The notes: generated by a model from the sequence alone, not told the origin. A stretch of 64,000 bases of DNA from Gnetum montanum (GCA_015680685.1 MNCI01018056.1:293890-357889), one strand, 5' to 3'; positions 22,501 through 35,404 are shown, counted from the stretch's first letter. Made by a program: numbers and translations.

Positions 22501-24065
22501 AGTAAAACAAGAGGCAGGGAGGAAACGACGACGGTTACAGAAATTAACTGGATATATCAAACAACAAGATGAAAAAAATGCCTGAAATAATGGCATTCGC
22601 CAAACATCAGTGATGAAATGATCACTGTTGCAAAGGAAGGGTAAAATCTTTATGGACTTGCTGGAATATCCCAACGTCGGCAAGCCAAAAAAAAATAAAA
22701 TAAGATCCATATAAATCTCATATTCAAAATAAAAGAAAAGTTCCTCCTTTTTAAAGGTGTTGAGCAAAAAAAAAATGATGACTGTGATAGTAAAAATGCT
22801 CATAGCAATAACTACTTCAGTAGAGAATGATGACTAAAGCAGAAGCAGTAGAAACGTTAAAAATCAACATCCATACTCTGATACTATCTTAAATTTTAAA
22901 TTTAAAATAAAAATAATGAAAGCAATTTCAACATCCATACTCTGATACTATCTTAAATTGTAAATTTAAAATAAAAATAATGAAAGCAATTTATGCATGA
23001 TAAAGAGGAGACTAAATAACAAAAATGGGATTCCTTGTACCGAAGTCTAAGATGACACCTATGCATGCACATTGTGCTAACTCATGCACTAACTCATGCA
23101 TATTTGGTAACCATCATTAGCCATGCTTACATGTTCCAGGCCCATTGACAAACAGGGGTGGGACCCAGGAACAGGGGTGGGACCCAGGAACACTTGCCTA
23201 TCTCATCACGTAAATATAATAGTGGTATGCACCTCTGGAGGTTGAAAGTGCAAATTACCTGGTGAATATCTGCTTAGAATTTTTCCTTCACAATGAACTA
23301 TGGTATACGCATGCTACCGTGCATGGTTGGTAAGGCACAACCTTATTTATAAATACATCTCCAACAGTTGGAAGGCATGCAAAGCCAAGAAGTAAACATG
23401 TACATAAAATAGCCATTGTTGTACAACTCAAACTTGTTAGCTGACTCAGGTGAAATATAAAATAAAAATATGTTAACAATGAAAGCATGTTGCCAACTTA
23501 GTAAAAAGTCTGATAATTCGTTCCGAATCCATGGAAGTGAAACCGAAACAAAAGTTCCATGCTATTTTGTAAAACCGCGTCCGTTGCAACTTTCAATAAA
23601 TACTCATTTTCCCGTTAGCAAATCCTCTTACATACTTCTTCAGAGTACTGGCTCGTGGGCGAGTACAAGATGATGTGTCGTGCACAGGTTAGGGCATCCA
23701 AATAACGCAATCTTAATTCCTGAAATTATTTTTATGCTTCCATCACAATTTCGAAAGCACGCAGGGCTTACTATTGATTTATTGAGCGAAAGAGGAATTG
23801 CTGATCAGATATTCTAGCGGAACCCAAAAATTCAAAGCAACCGTAATTATGGCGGGGCTGATTGGAAGAGTGAAAAGCTTATTACGGAGGCTCGACTATC
23901 CAATTCGATTTAATATCAATACTGCAAATTTCAATCAAGCCCCAATACGCACGCATGCTAATTTGTGAAAGAATAAATTGAAAGCAGAAACAAATGTGAA
24001 TAAGAATTTCAAACCTCTGCAAGCTCATTCAGAACTTGATCAGTTTCGGCACGATTCGAGTTCAT
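19510..24065 (-). CDS. Predicted small four-exon gene, 81-residue protein of unknown function
   Basis: The function is not recognised. Predicted coding exons on the minus strand: 24065-24015 (51 nt), 21599-21560 (40 nt), 20903-20879 (25 nt) and 19639-19510 (130 nt). Splice phases agree at every junction and the total is 82 codons with the stop. Acceptors are GATGCAG (with a strong pyrimidine tract), AATATAG and GTTTTAG; donors are GAG/GTTTGA, GAGT/GTAGCT and AAAG/GTTTGT. The protein starts MNSNRAETDQVLNELAEL, continues with a short EYMELGQ stretch, and ends ...QAREFNEIKL. It is acidic, probably helical, and has no signal peptide or membrane segment. A small subunit or adaptor would fit but is only a guess. 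Exon 4 is the most coding-like piece; the donor of exon 2 is the weakest site. A LINE lies about 640 bp past the stop. Confidence 0.55.
22054..22298. repeat. Tandem duplication, 123-bp unit, two copies
   Basis: A unit beginning GTCAAATCACAAAACAGCAG occurs at 22054 and again at 22177 with few changes. It lies inside intron 1 of the predicted four-exon gene. Confidence 0.85.
22864..22991. repeat. Tandem duplication, 64-bp unit, two copies
   Basis: The unit beginning TCAACATCCATACTCTGATA is repeated almost exactly at 22864 and 22928, inside intron 1 of the predicted gene. Confidence 0.9.
23151..23188. repeat. Tandem 19-bp repeat, two copies
   Basis: AACAGGGGTGGGACCCAGG occurs twice, back to back. 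Confidence 0.9.
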
Positions 24066-26279
24066 CTACAACAGCGAGCTTGTAAAACGTGAAAACAAAA
24101 CTCGTTGATGCTTCCCGACGCATAACTTAATTAGAACATAGGGCACAGCGCGCTTCATTGAAGGCATTTCGTCTGTACCGTTAAAACTGCGCTTTTGCAC
24201 TGCCATTTGTACGACAATGTTTGATTGCATTTCAAAATTTCCCGAGGCACGGACAAAGTTTGTGGCGTCTTGTAGCTCAAAATTCTTTTGGAATGCAGAG
24301 CAATCGGGGCTCGGACAACACCCTCGGAAGTAAAAGTAATTATTGGAAAAAAAAAATTAAGAAGGGGATGTTTTTTTGTTTTATTATAAAGCGTTTTCGT
24401 TGTAAGTGGCGACTCTTTTACAAGCATCCTTCGACATATATTACCGCACGTCCGTGGTGGGAAGAACATACAAATTTTCTTAGGATCTTTTTAACGCTAC
24501 TTTTTAATGCTAGTGCTAATGCATGTGCATGCATATATCGAACTTTACTTTAGGCGCTAGGAAGTCATTAGTATTTAAAATGTACTTAAAATGTAGTCAT
24601 AAGCAAGGTGTATATATGTGGTCAACACATTTAACTGTTGACCCAACATGCCTAAATGTCAAACTTTGTCAAGTATCTTACTTAATTATTCAAATCACGA
24701 AAAGCTTGAAGTATAAGTTATTCCTAACCTATACCAATCTTGACCTTGGACTGAAGCTAGACTTTAATGCAAATGTTGAAAGTGGTGTTCATCAATTCTA
24801 AATGTTACTTCTAAGTGATGCTCAAATTTTGCTAAATATGCTAGTACTTTGGGCATCAATTAAAGCTGAAAGTGGAAGAACTTGCTCAATCATGAATTGC
24901 AATCCCTGTAAAATAGAAAAATTTAAAACAATAGAAAATTCCTTAAGTACTCAAACAATCTACTCGACAAACCCTTAAGGTACTACAACAAGTCTTTGTA
25001 GTTCTTAACTAGTTTCACAACATCCATAACAATGAATGTACAAATAGTAACAAAATATCAAGATATAAACCTCTAAATAAACATGGTAGAACTATTGCAT
25101 ATTCATTCTCTATAATTGAAACCAAATCAAAACATGAATTTATTAAATGGATGATTGTCCCCATGAACCCAACACATGATCATGCACACTAAATCTAACA
25201 TACAAAAGCAAGGAAAGAGTAAAATAAACCCATCAACTGGAAATCCAAAGTTTTGTAAAGATCAAAATAATTGCAAAAAGCTTTGAATATAAATAAAACT
25301 TCATCCTTGTCCCACTAAATTCCTAATCTAAACTTTAGAAATAACGACAAGCCCAAATCTAGCTCCTAGATGACTTTGCATAAGGAAAAGGAAACTCATG
25401 GGAAGAGCATAGTCCAAAGGTAAGGAAAATGAAATATGTTTTTATTTTTTTGTAAATTATAAAATTAAAATATAAATTATGACATATTATTAAAATATTC
25501 TATTAATAACTTTCATAAGTCCATCTCACCTTTACCCTACCTAACTAATGAACCCATGTACCACACTTTATAATTTAATACTTGGAAACTCCAAAGAAAA
25601 AATTGATGGTTATATTCAAATCTCTAACAAGCTCATCTCAAAAGTGCAATATGTGTTATAAACCAAATGCATGACTGAGTAGCACATATCATTACCATGT
25701 GTATCATAAAAGTGCAATGCACAAGTCATAAGTACATACCATATTATCATTCTTATCTTCAATCTTCCATTCATGTCAGTTACAATATACATAATCATAC
25801 CATATACATAAATGGGACATAAAAAAATTATGTATGCTATAATATCATTTTTAAATATCAGATCCGCATAATAATGTAAGCTAGCTAGGCAAACCCATAC
25901 CTCCAAATTGTACCTACATATACATGTACAACAAGAGATCATACTATACTGAGGGGTCCTATGAAGAGGTGTTATATTCTAAAATTAACAACATTAGAGA
26001 TTAAAGAAATCTAGATACAAGTGAATCCAGGCCAAAACAAAATCAATTTCATAAAAGGTATTACAATGATATCATAGCCTACATCATCTTACCAAATAAA
26101 GTACCCACAATTGTAAGTAAAAGATATCTCTATCACATTAAAAGAGAATCATGGAAGGTAATATCATATTAAAAGAAATTCATGGAAGGTAAGATGAAGA
26201 TGATGAAGAAATGAGAGATATGAGAAGTCATACTATATGTGAAGCATAGTGAACTAATACAAAGCAAATGGATATCCAA
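24066..26279. other. AT-rich intergenic DNA
   Basis: The first 100-200 bp are the likely 5' untranslated region and promoter of the minus-strand four-exon gene. Beyond that, no gene or clear repeat is recognised. Confidence 0.45.
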
Positions 26280-26500
26280 AATTAGACTACAAGAGTATGA
26301 TACTTTTGATAAATATAAAGGACAACTTGCTACAAAAAATGTTCACATATTCAAAAAAAAAATAAATTATAAGGAGACATTTAGGCCAATAACACATATT
26401 GCCATCATTTTTGTAATCATTATCTTTGAAATGAAGTTTAATGGTAGACTTCATGAGACAATGTATAATTAAGTGTTTTTACAATAATCTCTAAGATGAA
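26280..26500 (+). pseudogene. Decayed Ty1/copia RT fragment
   Basis: The plus strand shows YKGQLATK, KINYKETFRPITHIA and NGRLHE, which follow the copia RT pattern YKARLVAKG ... DYEETFSPV ... KLHQ. Stops and frame breaks follow at once. It is a short, old remnant. Confidence 0.55.
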
Positions 26501-26985
26501 ATTTAAATAGAATATCTTGCAAGCATCTTAAAGATAGGAAGTTTCTTCTAAATCTAGATTCATGAAATCTAATAAGGATAGTAATATTTATATTCTCACA
26601 TAAGGATCAACTATGTAGATGCTAAGTAAGTTCAATATGAATAATATTTTCAAGGATATGGCTAGTCATGAAGAAATTCAAATAAAGCTTGTCTTCATGA
26701 TTTATGAATTCTAGTAGTAAGAATCTTAGCATGGAAATCCTACAGTTTAATTAGATTAAACAAAATTAAGTTATTAATTAAAAAATAATAATTTTGTAAA
26801 AGAATTTGAGCCTAGGTTTAAGCCTAGATGTAGCCACTCAAAAAGGTTATGCTTTTACTTATCTAACAACCCTCCCGAGACCCTGCTTAGTAGGATGAGT
26901 ACTGTGGCTCCAAGTGATGATCTTTGAATTCTATAAATGACTTCTGAAATCACTCTTTGATAGATCTAAGAAAGTCTTAGTGGAT
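26501..26985. other. AT-rich debris with a repeat shared with 9000-9095
   Basis: At 26805-26890 the text TTTGAGCCTAGGTTTAAGCC ... ACAACCCTC matches 9015-9080 imperfectly, so both belong to one dispersed repeat family. Nothing else is recognised. Confidence 0.5.
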
Positions 26986-27416
26986 AATATGTAGTGAGTA
27001 TTCCTAGCACTTCACTATACACTCTACAACATCACAATAGATCATGTCGTAATTCGTGGATGATACTAATGTTATTGCCTAGGAGGTTATTTAGTAAATT
27101 GCTAATCATTGTCTTCCTACTTAGACTAGTCATAGCTATAATGCATATGATTTAGTTCAAGATGAGTCATATAATTATGATATTGTTTTATCTTAGACTT
27201 AACTAATTAATAACTAGCTTAGTTATATATTTAATATATATACCTATGATTTGGCTAAGAGAATCTTGTAAAAATGGAATGGAAGTTTAGTTCATCTATT
27301 GTATTAAAAATTATCCAAGTTGCCATTTTACCAAATTTTATGTATTCTATAACAATTTTGGTCATCATTATGATTACATGATGTTAAAGACAACTAATTC
27401 CAAGTTTAGTATGATG

Positions 27417-28224
27417 TGACGAGTGGCAAGGTACCCCTTCGCTCAACCATACAAATACGAGCATTTCACACGCGATCCGATCGAACTCCGCAGACAAACT
27501 AGTTGTGGTATCTAGATAGTTATCCCTAGGTCGCAGTTCGTTGTTTTCCCATCTGGACTAGTGTTAACTTTGTCACGTATGGTTTAGTCCAGAATGAGGT
27601 GTATGATGTGTTCCTACACTAATGCTACTCCCGAGTGTAATGGAAAATGATATTAACTAAGCTAAGGGAGAGAGGGTGAAAGAGAATCTAAGCTAGCCTA
27701 AGTGCGATGAGCATCCGTTCCTCAATCATCCGTACACATCTTGGACCTTGTGCACGACTACCACTGGGATTACCAAGGGCAGATCCTAGGTACGCTACTG
27801 GGTTACCAAGTAGTCATACTTAAATGCTCGTAATCAAGTCGTACTCATTCCAAGTTTAACAGGAGTTTAGGATGAGGAGAGATTAACTAAGAAAGCAGTA
27901 AATAACAATTAAATAAATAATTAAGCTAAGTGAATGCTGCAATGATGAACTAATCTCGATCTTTATTTCCGATCATGTGCGTGTCCAAGTATGTCACACT
28001 CGAATAAGGATGCCGTACAATTACAATCACCACATTGCGGGCATGCACTAGGAGAGAAGGGTTAAGAGAAGAACTACATAAAGCTTGACACTAAAACTAA
28101 GAACTGAAAAAGCTTCCTATTGAAACTTTCTACCTCTTATTTATAGATGAGGAGATAGGTTGCGATATCGCGTATGCGATATCACATACACGATATCGCG
28201 GTTAACTAAAATGGCGAATCATCA
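27417..28224 (-). repeat. Solo LTR, element II-like family
   Basis: On the minus strand it starts TGATGATTCGCC and ends CACTCGTCA. It carries GCGATATCGC-type palindromes at about 28160-28200, a TATA box (ATCTATAAATAAGAGG) and an AATAAAG motif. No internal region adjoins either side. A clean target duplication was not found. Confidence 0.8.
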
Positions 28225-28370
28225 CTATGTGTTACAAAATATTTTGAATTTTCATGGATTGTCATTTCTATACGTACTCCTATGCCCTTCCTTCCAAATA
28301 TTATTCCTTATGCATTGTAATAAAAAGACATGAACATAGAAGCCCCATATTGGTTAGAGCAAATATGTGG

Positions 28371-28545
28371 GTGTTATGGATGAAATATTATTTATCTTTA
28401 GAAATAGGTTCTTGAAATGTTATGGATGAAATCTTATTTAGTTTTACATTGACCCATCTCTCTAGCATTATAGATGAAATATTATTTAGCATTATTAATA
28501 AGCTCTCCCTAGAGTGTTATGAACAAAATATTATTTAGCTTACTG
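28371..28545. repeat. Imperfect tandem repeat, about 46-49 bp unit, four copies
   Basis: The phrase GTTATGGATGAAATATTATTT recurs in varied form at about 28371, 28417, 28465 and 28514. Confidence 0.7.
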
Positions 28546-29117
28546 ATCTATAATTGGTAGTTGGCCTCTCAGCCAAAATAAAAGACATTAAATGCTAATC
28601 TAGCCTATGGGTGATGAGTGTTTAATTTTAAGTACACATACCCTAAACTCACCCACTCGCTATTGGTATTACTAAGTAATTATATATTATGCTCAAATTC
28701 AGTTGTACTTATTCCACCAAGTTACTAGTATATGAAGGAACATAAATCATTATACTAAGTGCATTGGAAAGTAAATAACATAGAAAATAAATGTTGGAAA
28801 ATAAATTTAATCTAACTCAGAGTGCTGCAATAGAAGGGAATCAATCTCAATCTTTATTTATGTACACGAAATGTATTCAAGTACATTCCACTTGAATAAG
28901 GACTCTATACAATTGATTCAAAACTACATTATGAGCAATTGCTAACTATTACTAAGAATCAAGAAAATAAGCTAATAGAATTTTGATATCACTACATTAA
29001 TGGATGTCATTAATATCATAGGTGAGGGATATTTATAGGAAAAATTGGCCTTTGTAACATCATATGTAGGCCTTCAATATTGTAGTTCCAATATCATTGT
29101 TTATTTGTTGTTCATCA

Positions 29118-32100
29118 TACCTTGATGACTCACTAAAAACTTATCCTTCAGTTAAAAAAATTGTAATAAAGTTTATTGCAAAAATTGTGGGAGTGACTCA
29201 AACTAATTATTAAACTGACTAATTATTTGAATAAGTACCATTCAATATTATTGCCTAACTACACCTAGGAATGCTGCAAACTGAGTGCTCATCAAAAAGG
29301 ATTAACCTTGCTTTCCTACATAATAATGTGAGTGGAGATGACTCAAGCTAGGCTTCCACATGATACCAAAAAAAAAAAAAACAATTGAAAACTACTCACT
29401 TAAAGACTCGTTGACCTTGCTAATATTGGTTGTGTCCTTGAACATATAGAGAAAATCTATGTGATTGATGTCAATTTTATCAATTTGACTAGTACTTGTC
29501 ACAATTTTGAAGCAAAATCACAAACACTTGGAAGATAACTTTAAGAATCTATAACATGCATTATGTTAATATAAGAACCAGCCTTGATAATACATCTTTA
29601 GTGAAAACATAACCACCTCATGATTAACCTTAACTAGATGGAATGTTGCAAACAACAATAATTCTTGTGAAAATAAATTTATTAGAATTTTTACAAACTA
29701 GCACTTCTTTATTAGCTAGATTAAAGTCATGCAAAACTACATTAAAATATAACATAATGTATGGAAAAATTTTATTTTCATCCATTTTAATATCTAAAGA
29801 CCACGACAAACTTAAACTTACTATATAGGATGCCACAAGTGAGTTGTAAAGAAAATTTACCTCAGAAAATGAACCAACAAATTTTAGATGCTTTGACAAA
29901 GAATCCTCACCACTTAGAATAATTTCCTTTCATTTTAACACCATTATCTTAAATCAAATAAACAAAACTCATAGCTTATCAATGTGATGCTTCATCAAAT
30001 AAGGGATAGAAGTAGAATGAAATAACATGGAATGGAAAATTTGGAAATTTTACTTAACTAAAGGCTAGACATTGAAAACATGAGTGATAAGGGAGTAAAC
30101 ATAAGAAATCTAGATTAAACCATTATTCCTCAAGTGGCCATAACAGTGATATATACAACATAAACCAAGCACTTCAACTCTTTGCAAAGACTACACAAAA
30201 GCTCTAATTGTGAATTTTAATTACCTTGTATATCTGCCCAAAACTGCAAAACATATCATATTATAAATAAATTTTAAAATTGCATAGCATAACAAATACT
30301 ACTAATAATCCACAACCACAAGCTTCTATACTTTATGGTTATAGTCTATCAAGGAATAATAGTGAAACTAATTTTTACTCTAATATCATGTTAGGAATTA
30401 ATGTCCCCAAGATGAAGATACTTAAATCCAACTAGTAAAGTGTTAACAAGTTGCAAAAATATGCAAACCATGATGATAAAATTTCATGGAAATAATGATT
30501 ATAATGAACTAGGGAGAATGAAACTCAAATTGACTCATAAACAATGGTATGAGTATATCCATAATAGTTAGAATACAACAAATTAAGAAATAATGTGTAA
30601 ATGTTATGATAATACCCAACTATATACTTAGACAATGGCATTTATAGACTTAGATAATTAATGTAGTAAAATAGAGTGTAAAAATAAAGATATTGAGATA
30701 GAGATCTTCATATATGTAAAGTAGGAATAAGAATGAAGATCATAGTAAATGAATATGAGTAATAAGTTACTAGTTATAATCTATGTACCATACTATAAAG
30801 TGTGGATTTATTATGTGTGTCAAACTATGATAGTAACTTCTTGTTAGAGCACAAAAACTAAGGGACACATCTTAACTAATACTCATATCTCTCTTTAACG
30901 AAACACATAACAACATGATTAATCTTGCTTGTGTAAATCATTACAGTTGTACATTTGGATATGTGTAACACATATTGAGATTGATATTTAATATAAAATT
31001 CTTAATGGCAAGTACATGGTTACATCAATACTTGTAATGTTAATGTTTTGTGATGCTAATCACCAGGTCTAGGATATAATAGAAATAATTTGATGACTTC
31101 TATGATTGAGATAAACATACACCATGAATATAAAGTAAGTCCATGGTGTTATATGTGTTGAACATAAGAACATAAACTAACAAGGAACAAAGAAGAATAA
31201 TACAACCAAGTATCTCTATTATAATATGAATACTATGCTGTAGTTTGAATTACACATTGTGTTGTGTTATTTTCCATATTGTTGTTGGACCAGGATCATC
31301 ACTTATATAGTTTAATGGAACAATCATGTCCAAAGAATGAATAGACACAACGATTAGTTATTATACTTGATTAAACATAAATAACTTGATACATATTACA
31401 AAACATAGTCTATGATGTTATATACCATGACGGTGTGGACTAAAGATCACTGTGTAACTGCATATAAACATAAACTAGCATGTCAAGCTTGCTAAAATAC
31501 ATCAAATCTTTAGCATGTAAAAGTTTTTATAAATGGAAAATTTTGGATATAAACCATAATGATGCTAAAGCATGCAATAATTGCCAAATATGAACCAACC
31601 AAAGCTATAAATGGATATGCCCTCTCCTACCTCATTATGGGAGAGGCATTCTTTCTTGTTTCTCATTGTTCAGTTTTATCACCAAGGGTTTGAAGAAGCA
31701 AGAAGAATTATTTTCAGTCATTTTTGATTTTTTCTTCATAATTCGCACAAGATCTCTTAATCTTACAATTAGAATTACTCATTTATCTTAAGTTCTCACA
31801 TATGTCAAAATCAACTACATCAAAGATTTGCAATTTCATAAAGATTTAATAAGTTTCTCATTAAAGATTGCTTTGATTCCAAATTTAATATTAAATAGAA
31901 TGTTTACTTTAGTTTCATCAAGAATTCTATATTTCGAAGTTGCATTTCATGTACCCTTATTTCTAAATAAATTACCTATGCATTTTGTAATTTCTATCTC
32001 TTTGAATTATTAATCCTTTTCACATAATTATTATTAGATCTATCATTTATGGATTATTTGTAATTAGATCCATCCAAGATTAAGGTGAAATAGCCAAGAA

Positions 32101-32186
32101 TATGTTTGGATCCACTAATTCAAAAATTAAAATTTTTTTCAATCACTTCTGGCAATCTTCAGCGATACGAAGAATAATGACATTAA
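29118..32186. other. AT-rich element interior without recognised coding
   Basis: No family motif was found in any frame. Short open frames at 29630-29899 look like chance. It is probably decayed transposon DNA. Confidence 0.45.
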
Positions 32187-32392
32187 TTCATATCACTATA
32201 GTGACATCCAAAAATAAGTTTGAATTCTAATTTATGTTGAGGATATCAATATGGAAAATTTTCAACCAAGAGAAATTCCAACAATGCTAAGTGACTAAGT
32301 CAACTTAGATCTTGATTTTAATTAATTCTAGCAACTACATGTGATATTGTCAAAATTTGAAAAAGAAATAAGCTTCCATGTGTTCTCTAATA
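32187..32392 (+). repeat. Direct repeat left of copia gag
   Basis: This segment is repeated imperfectly at about 33428-33665. Shared words include GTGACTAAGTCAACTT and AAAGAAATAAGCTTC. The pair encloses the copia-like gag remnant. Confidence 0.65.
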
Positions 32393-32639
32393 TTGGTATG
32401 AGTGCTCTTAGGGTTGAAACCTTGGGAAAATGAAGTGAAAATGCTTCAATTATCCTTACCTATCATCAAACTCTTATAAACCTTCATATGTCATCTCAAA
32501 TCCTTATATTTCACATCATTTTACATTGAAACCCTCATTTCTCACCCACAATTCATAAAATTCTCTCATTTCATACTTACAACCATACATTTTCACACCA
32601 AAACCATGTGTAATCATCAGATCTTACATTTTTCAAACT

Positions 32640-33420
32640 TTTCAAGCTACATTTATCTTAAAAGAAATTCAAAATGAGTAAAGAGATTCTTAAGTGCATA
32701 ATTACCTTCAATGCAAGCCTAGACTTCACATATTGAAGAAATCTTATGATGACTTTACTCTAGATTAATGAATGTTGGGATATTGTAGAGCTTGGATATC
32801 AAGAATTTCCAAATCAAGTTGTTCTTAATAGAGAACAAAGAAGAAAGCTTCAAGAAGATAGAAAAAAAGATGCAATTAAAAAAATGATCATTTGCAATTC
32901 AGTTTCTGATTCAATTGGTTCAAGCATCATTGATAAGCTAAATGCTAAGGAGACTTTGGATTTTTTACAACAAGAATACAAAGGAGACATCATGACAAAA
33001 ATTTAAATTAATAAATTAAGATATAGATAGGAGTTTGAAGATTTACCTCTCAATAGAGGTGAGAATATTGAAAAATTCTTTATTAAAATGTATACAATCA
33101 TAAGAAATCTAGATGAATATGGATGCTAATATAGTGAAAGAAAAAATTTAGATAACAGAATTCAAGTATTATACAATGACCAAAGGTTCAAACATGCTAT
33201 GATGAACATAGTTTAGAATAATAATTTATATGATTTGTCAATTGATATACTAGTGTCTTAAGATAGCACATTAGAAGATTTGAAAAGGTATGATAATCAA
33301 AGTTAAAATGATCAAGATTATTTTACATGAAATTCATGCAGTAGAGAGAAATTTGGAAGAGGAGAGGTAGGCAAGCTAATTTCAAAGAAAAAAAGAATCA
33401 AGATTCAAATAAAAGTTTTT
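32640..33420 (+). pseudogene. Decayed Ty1/copia gag (UBN2-type)
   Basis: The plus strand reads INECWDIVELGYQEFPNQ, REQRRKLQEDRKKDAIKKMI, ETLDFLQQEYKGD and REFEDLPL-like blocks in the order of the UBN2 domain of copia Gag (WDIVE.G, KKD, AW..L...Y.G, R.FE.L.M). In-frame stops are frequent, some explained by TGG or CGA changes. No zinc knuckle, integrase or RT follows, so only gag is left. Confidence 0.7.
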
Positions 33421-33427
33421 GTTAATC

Positions 33428-33665
33428 AATCTATATCATTACAATGATGTCTAGCTATAAGTTTCAATTCTAATTCACATCAAGGTTATTAATTGTAATC
33501 ACTCCCAATGATTGAGCATGATATGTGAAATTTTTAGCTGAGAGAAATTGATTTTCTTAGTGCTCCAATGATGATGAGTGACTAAGTCAACTTTGATATT
33601 GATTTCAACTAATTCTAATGACTCCAAGTGATATTATTAAAATTCAAAAAAGAAATAAGCTTCTA
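33428..33665 (+). repeat. Direct repeat right of copia gag
   Basis: Imperfect partner of 32187-32392, in the same orientation, about 1.24 kb downstream. The pair may be short LTRs of a gag-only element or a local duplication. Confidence 0.6.
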
Positions 33666-34520
33666 TACTTTCTTGGACATTTGGTCTTTTGTGTGTTTGG
33701 TCTTGTTCTTTCTCTTTCTTGGTTACTTGCTAATGTAAAGCATAATTAAGAGTTTCATGTTTAATCAAGGTTGAAGATAGGAGAATGTTGATAATGAGAT
33801 CTTTCTAACTGGTAATCAATGTCTCCTTTTCTTGATAGGGATGTTAGTGGAATGGTGGTATGTTTGCCCTTAGTGGCTTCATAGTGGATTTTCATATATA
33901 AACCTTGCTTTTTCTAAGCTTTAGTGGGCCTATATGGTTTAGACACATGATCAAGAACCTTGTACTTATTTGCAACCATTTTCAACCTATTCTTTATCAA
34001 TGTAGTTGAGAGCATTGATGGAGCTATTCTATCAAGTGGAAATACAATGTTTTCTTGCAAGTCCTATCATTGCATTTGTTCATCATGATGGAGGATGAAG
34101 GTGAATTTTGAATTATAGAGATCTAGATGATTGTAAATGACTTTCACTTCATAGGACACATCACCATCATTATTGTTGTAATTAGTCCTATGAGAAGCAA
34201 ACATGATTGATTAATACATGTCTTAAAATAGTGAATATTTTTTAGAAGATGAATTATTAAAATCCTAAACAACAATTTGATTTTAAGGATTTAGTCTTAA
34301 AAATTCCCTTGGCTAGTAAGGAAGTGTGTGATTTAACAATAATCATCAAATGATTATAAAGATAACATGTTATCAAGGATAGAGTAGCAATTAGGTTTTT
34401 ACATTCGAGCGTGTTCCCAAGGATGAGAATGATATTATTGTTACTTATGCTCAAACTACTTATGTCCTTGACATCCCTTTTTCTTATGAGGCATGAGAAC
34501 ATCTTAAACTATCAACAGCA
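33666..34520. other. Unassigned sequence
   Basis: No supported gene or clear repeat. Presumed decayed interior of the old minus-strand element. Confidence 0.4.
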
Positions 34521-34538
34521 TCCCCAACAAAAATAACA
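34521..34538 (-). other. Degraded primer-binding site, tRNA-Asp type
   Basis: On the minus strand TGTTATTTTTGTTGGGG follows the LTR end. It matches the usual TGGCGCCGTTGCCGGGG at most positions if G-to-T and C-to-T changes are allowed, so the call is tentative. Confidence 0.45.
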
Positions 34539-34540
34539 AA

Positions 34541-35404
34541 TGATGAGCGGTGAGTATGCCTAACACTCCACCATATGATCTACAAGCATTGTAGTAGATG
34601 ATGTTGTAATCTAAAGATGTTACTAACATTATTGCTTAGGAGGTTATTTAGTAAATCATTGATCATTATCTTGCCACTTACACTAGTAGTAGCTTTAATG
34701 CATATGGTTTAGTCCAAGGTAAGTTATATGATTATGATGTTGTTTGGCCATGCACTTAACTCATTAATAATAAAAGACACTAATTATTTAATGTATTAAA
34801 TAATGAAAATAAATGCTAATCTAGCCTATGGATGATGAGTATTTGATCCCAACTTGTTATACATGCCCTAAACTCACACACCCACTACTAGAATTACCAA
34901 CTGTTATGCCATTAGGTGAACAATGTAATAGCTCTACTAGTATTACTAAGTGATTACGTGTTACACTCGAAGTCAATCGTGCTCATGTTTACAAGTTACT
35001 AATATCTACAGGAAAGTAAATCATTACACTAAATACACTAGAATTTAAATAACATAGAAAAATAAATTAAATCTATGTGTAAGTGCTATAATGAAAGGAA
35101 ATCAATCTTCATTTTTATTGTCATTTATGAAATGCATGTAGGTATATTTCACTTAAATAAGAACTCTGGAAAATTGACTCAAAACCACAAAATACACATT
35201 TCCCAAATACTGTTAAAAATCAAGAAAATAAATTGAGAACATTATGGTACTATTGCATTAATGGATGTCATTAATGTGGTAAGTAAGGGGTATGTATAAG
35301 CAAAATTAGCTATTGCAACATCACATTTGCAAATCATGTCTAAACCTTTGATATTGTAGCTACGATATCTACAATATCCCACCTTATTTATTTGGTATTC
35401 ATTA
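34541..35404 (-). repeat. 5' LTR of the old minus-strand element
   Basis: On the minus strand it runs from about TAATGAATACC at 35404 to CGCTCATCA at 34541. It aligns along its length with the outer parts of 26986-29117. Confidence 0.7.

Larger units (their letters stand above)
26986..29117 (-). repeat. 3' LTR of the old minus-strand element, interrupted
   Basis: On the minus strand it starts TGATGAACAAC at 29117. Its outer parts (28565-29117 and about 26986-27215) align with the LTR at 34541-35404. The middle, about 27215-28565, is absent from the partner and contains a younger solo LTR plus a short tandem repeat. The left end is approximate. Confidence 0.65.
26986..35404 (-). mobile_element. 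Old minus-strand gypsy-like element bounded by two decayed LTRs
   Basis: A left LTR (26986-29117, interrupted) and a right LTR (34541-35404) are both on the minus strand and align with each other. They share the element III family pattern. Next to the right LTR a primer site like those of elements II and III is still visible in degraded form, so the right LTR is the 5' LTR. The interior (29118-34540) is AT-rich and holds copia gag debris rather than gypsy pol. It may be a heavily decayed element with later insertions. Confidence 0.6.

Noticed and set aside
22396-22803. 135-codon minus-strand ORF
   Set aside because: Hydrophobic, T-rich and without motifs; it lies in intron 1 of the predicted gene and overlaps no conserved block.
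23252-23262. 11-nt possible microexon (ATATTCACCAG) with good splice sites
   Set aside because: It shifts the phase so that exon 2 no longer joins in the frame that leads to exon 3; a transcript would be needed to include it.
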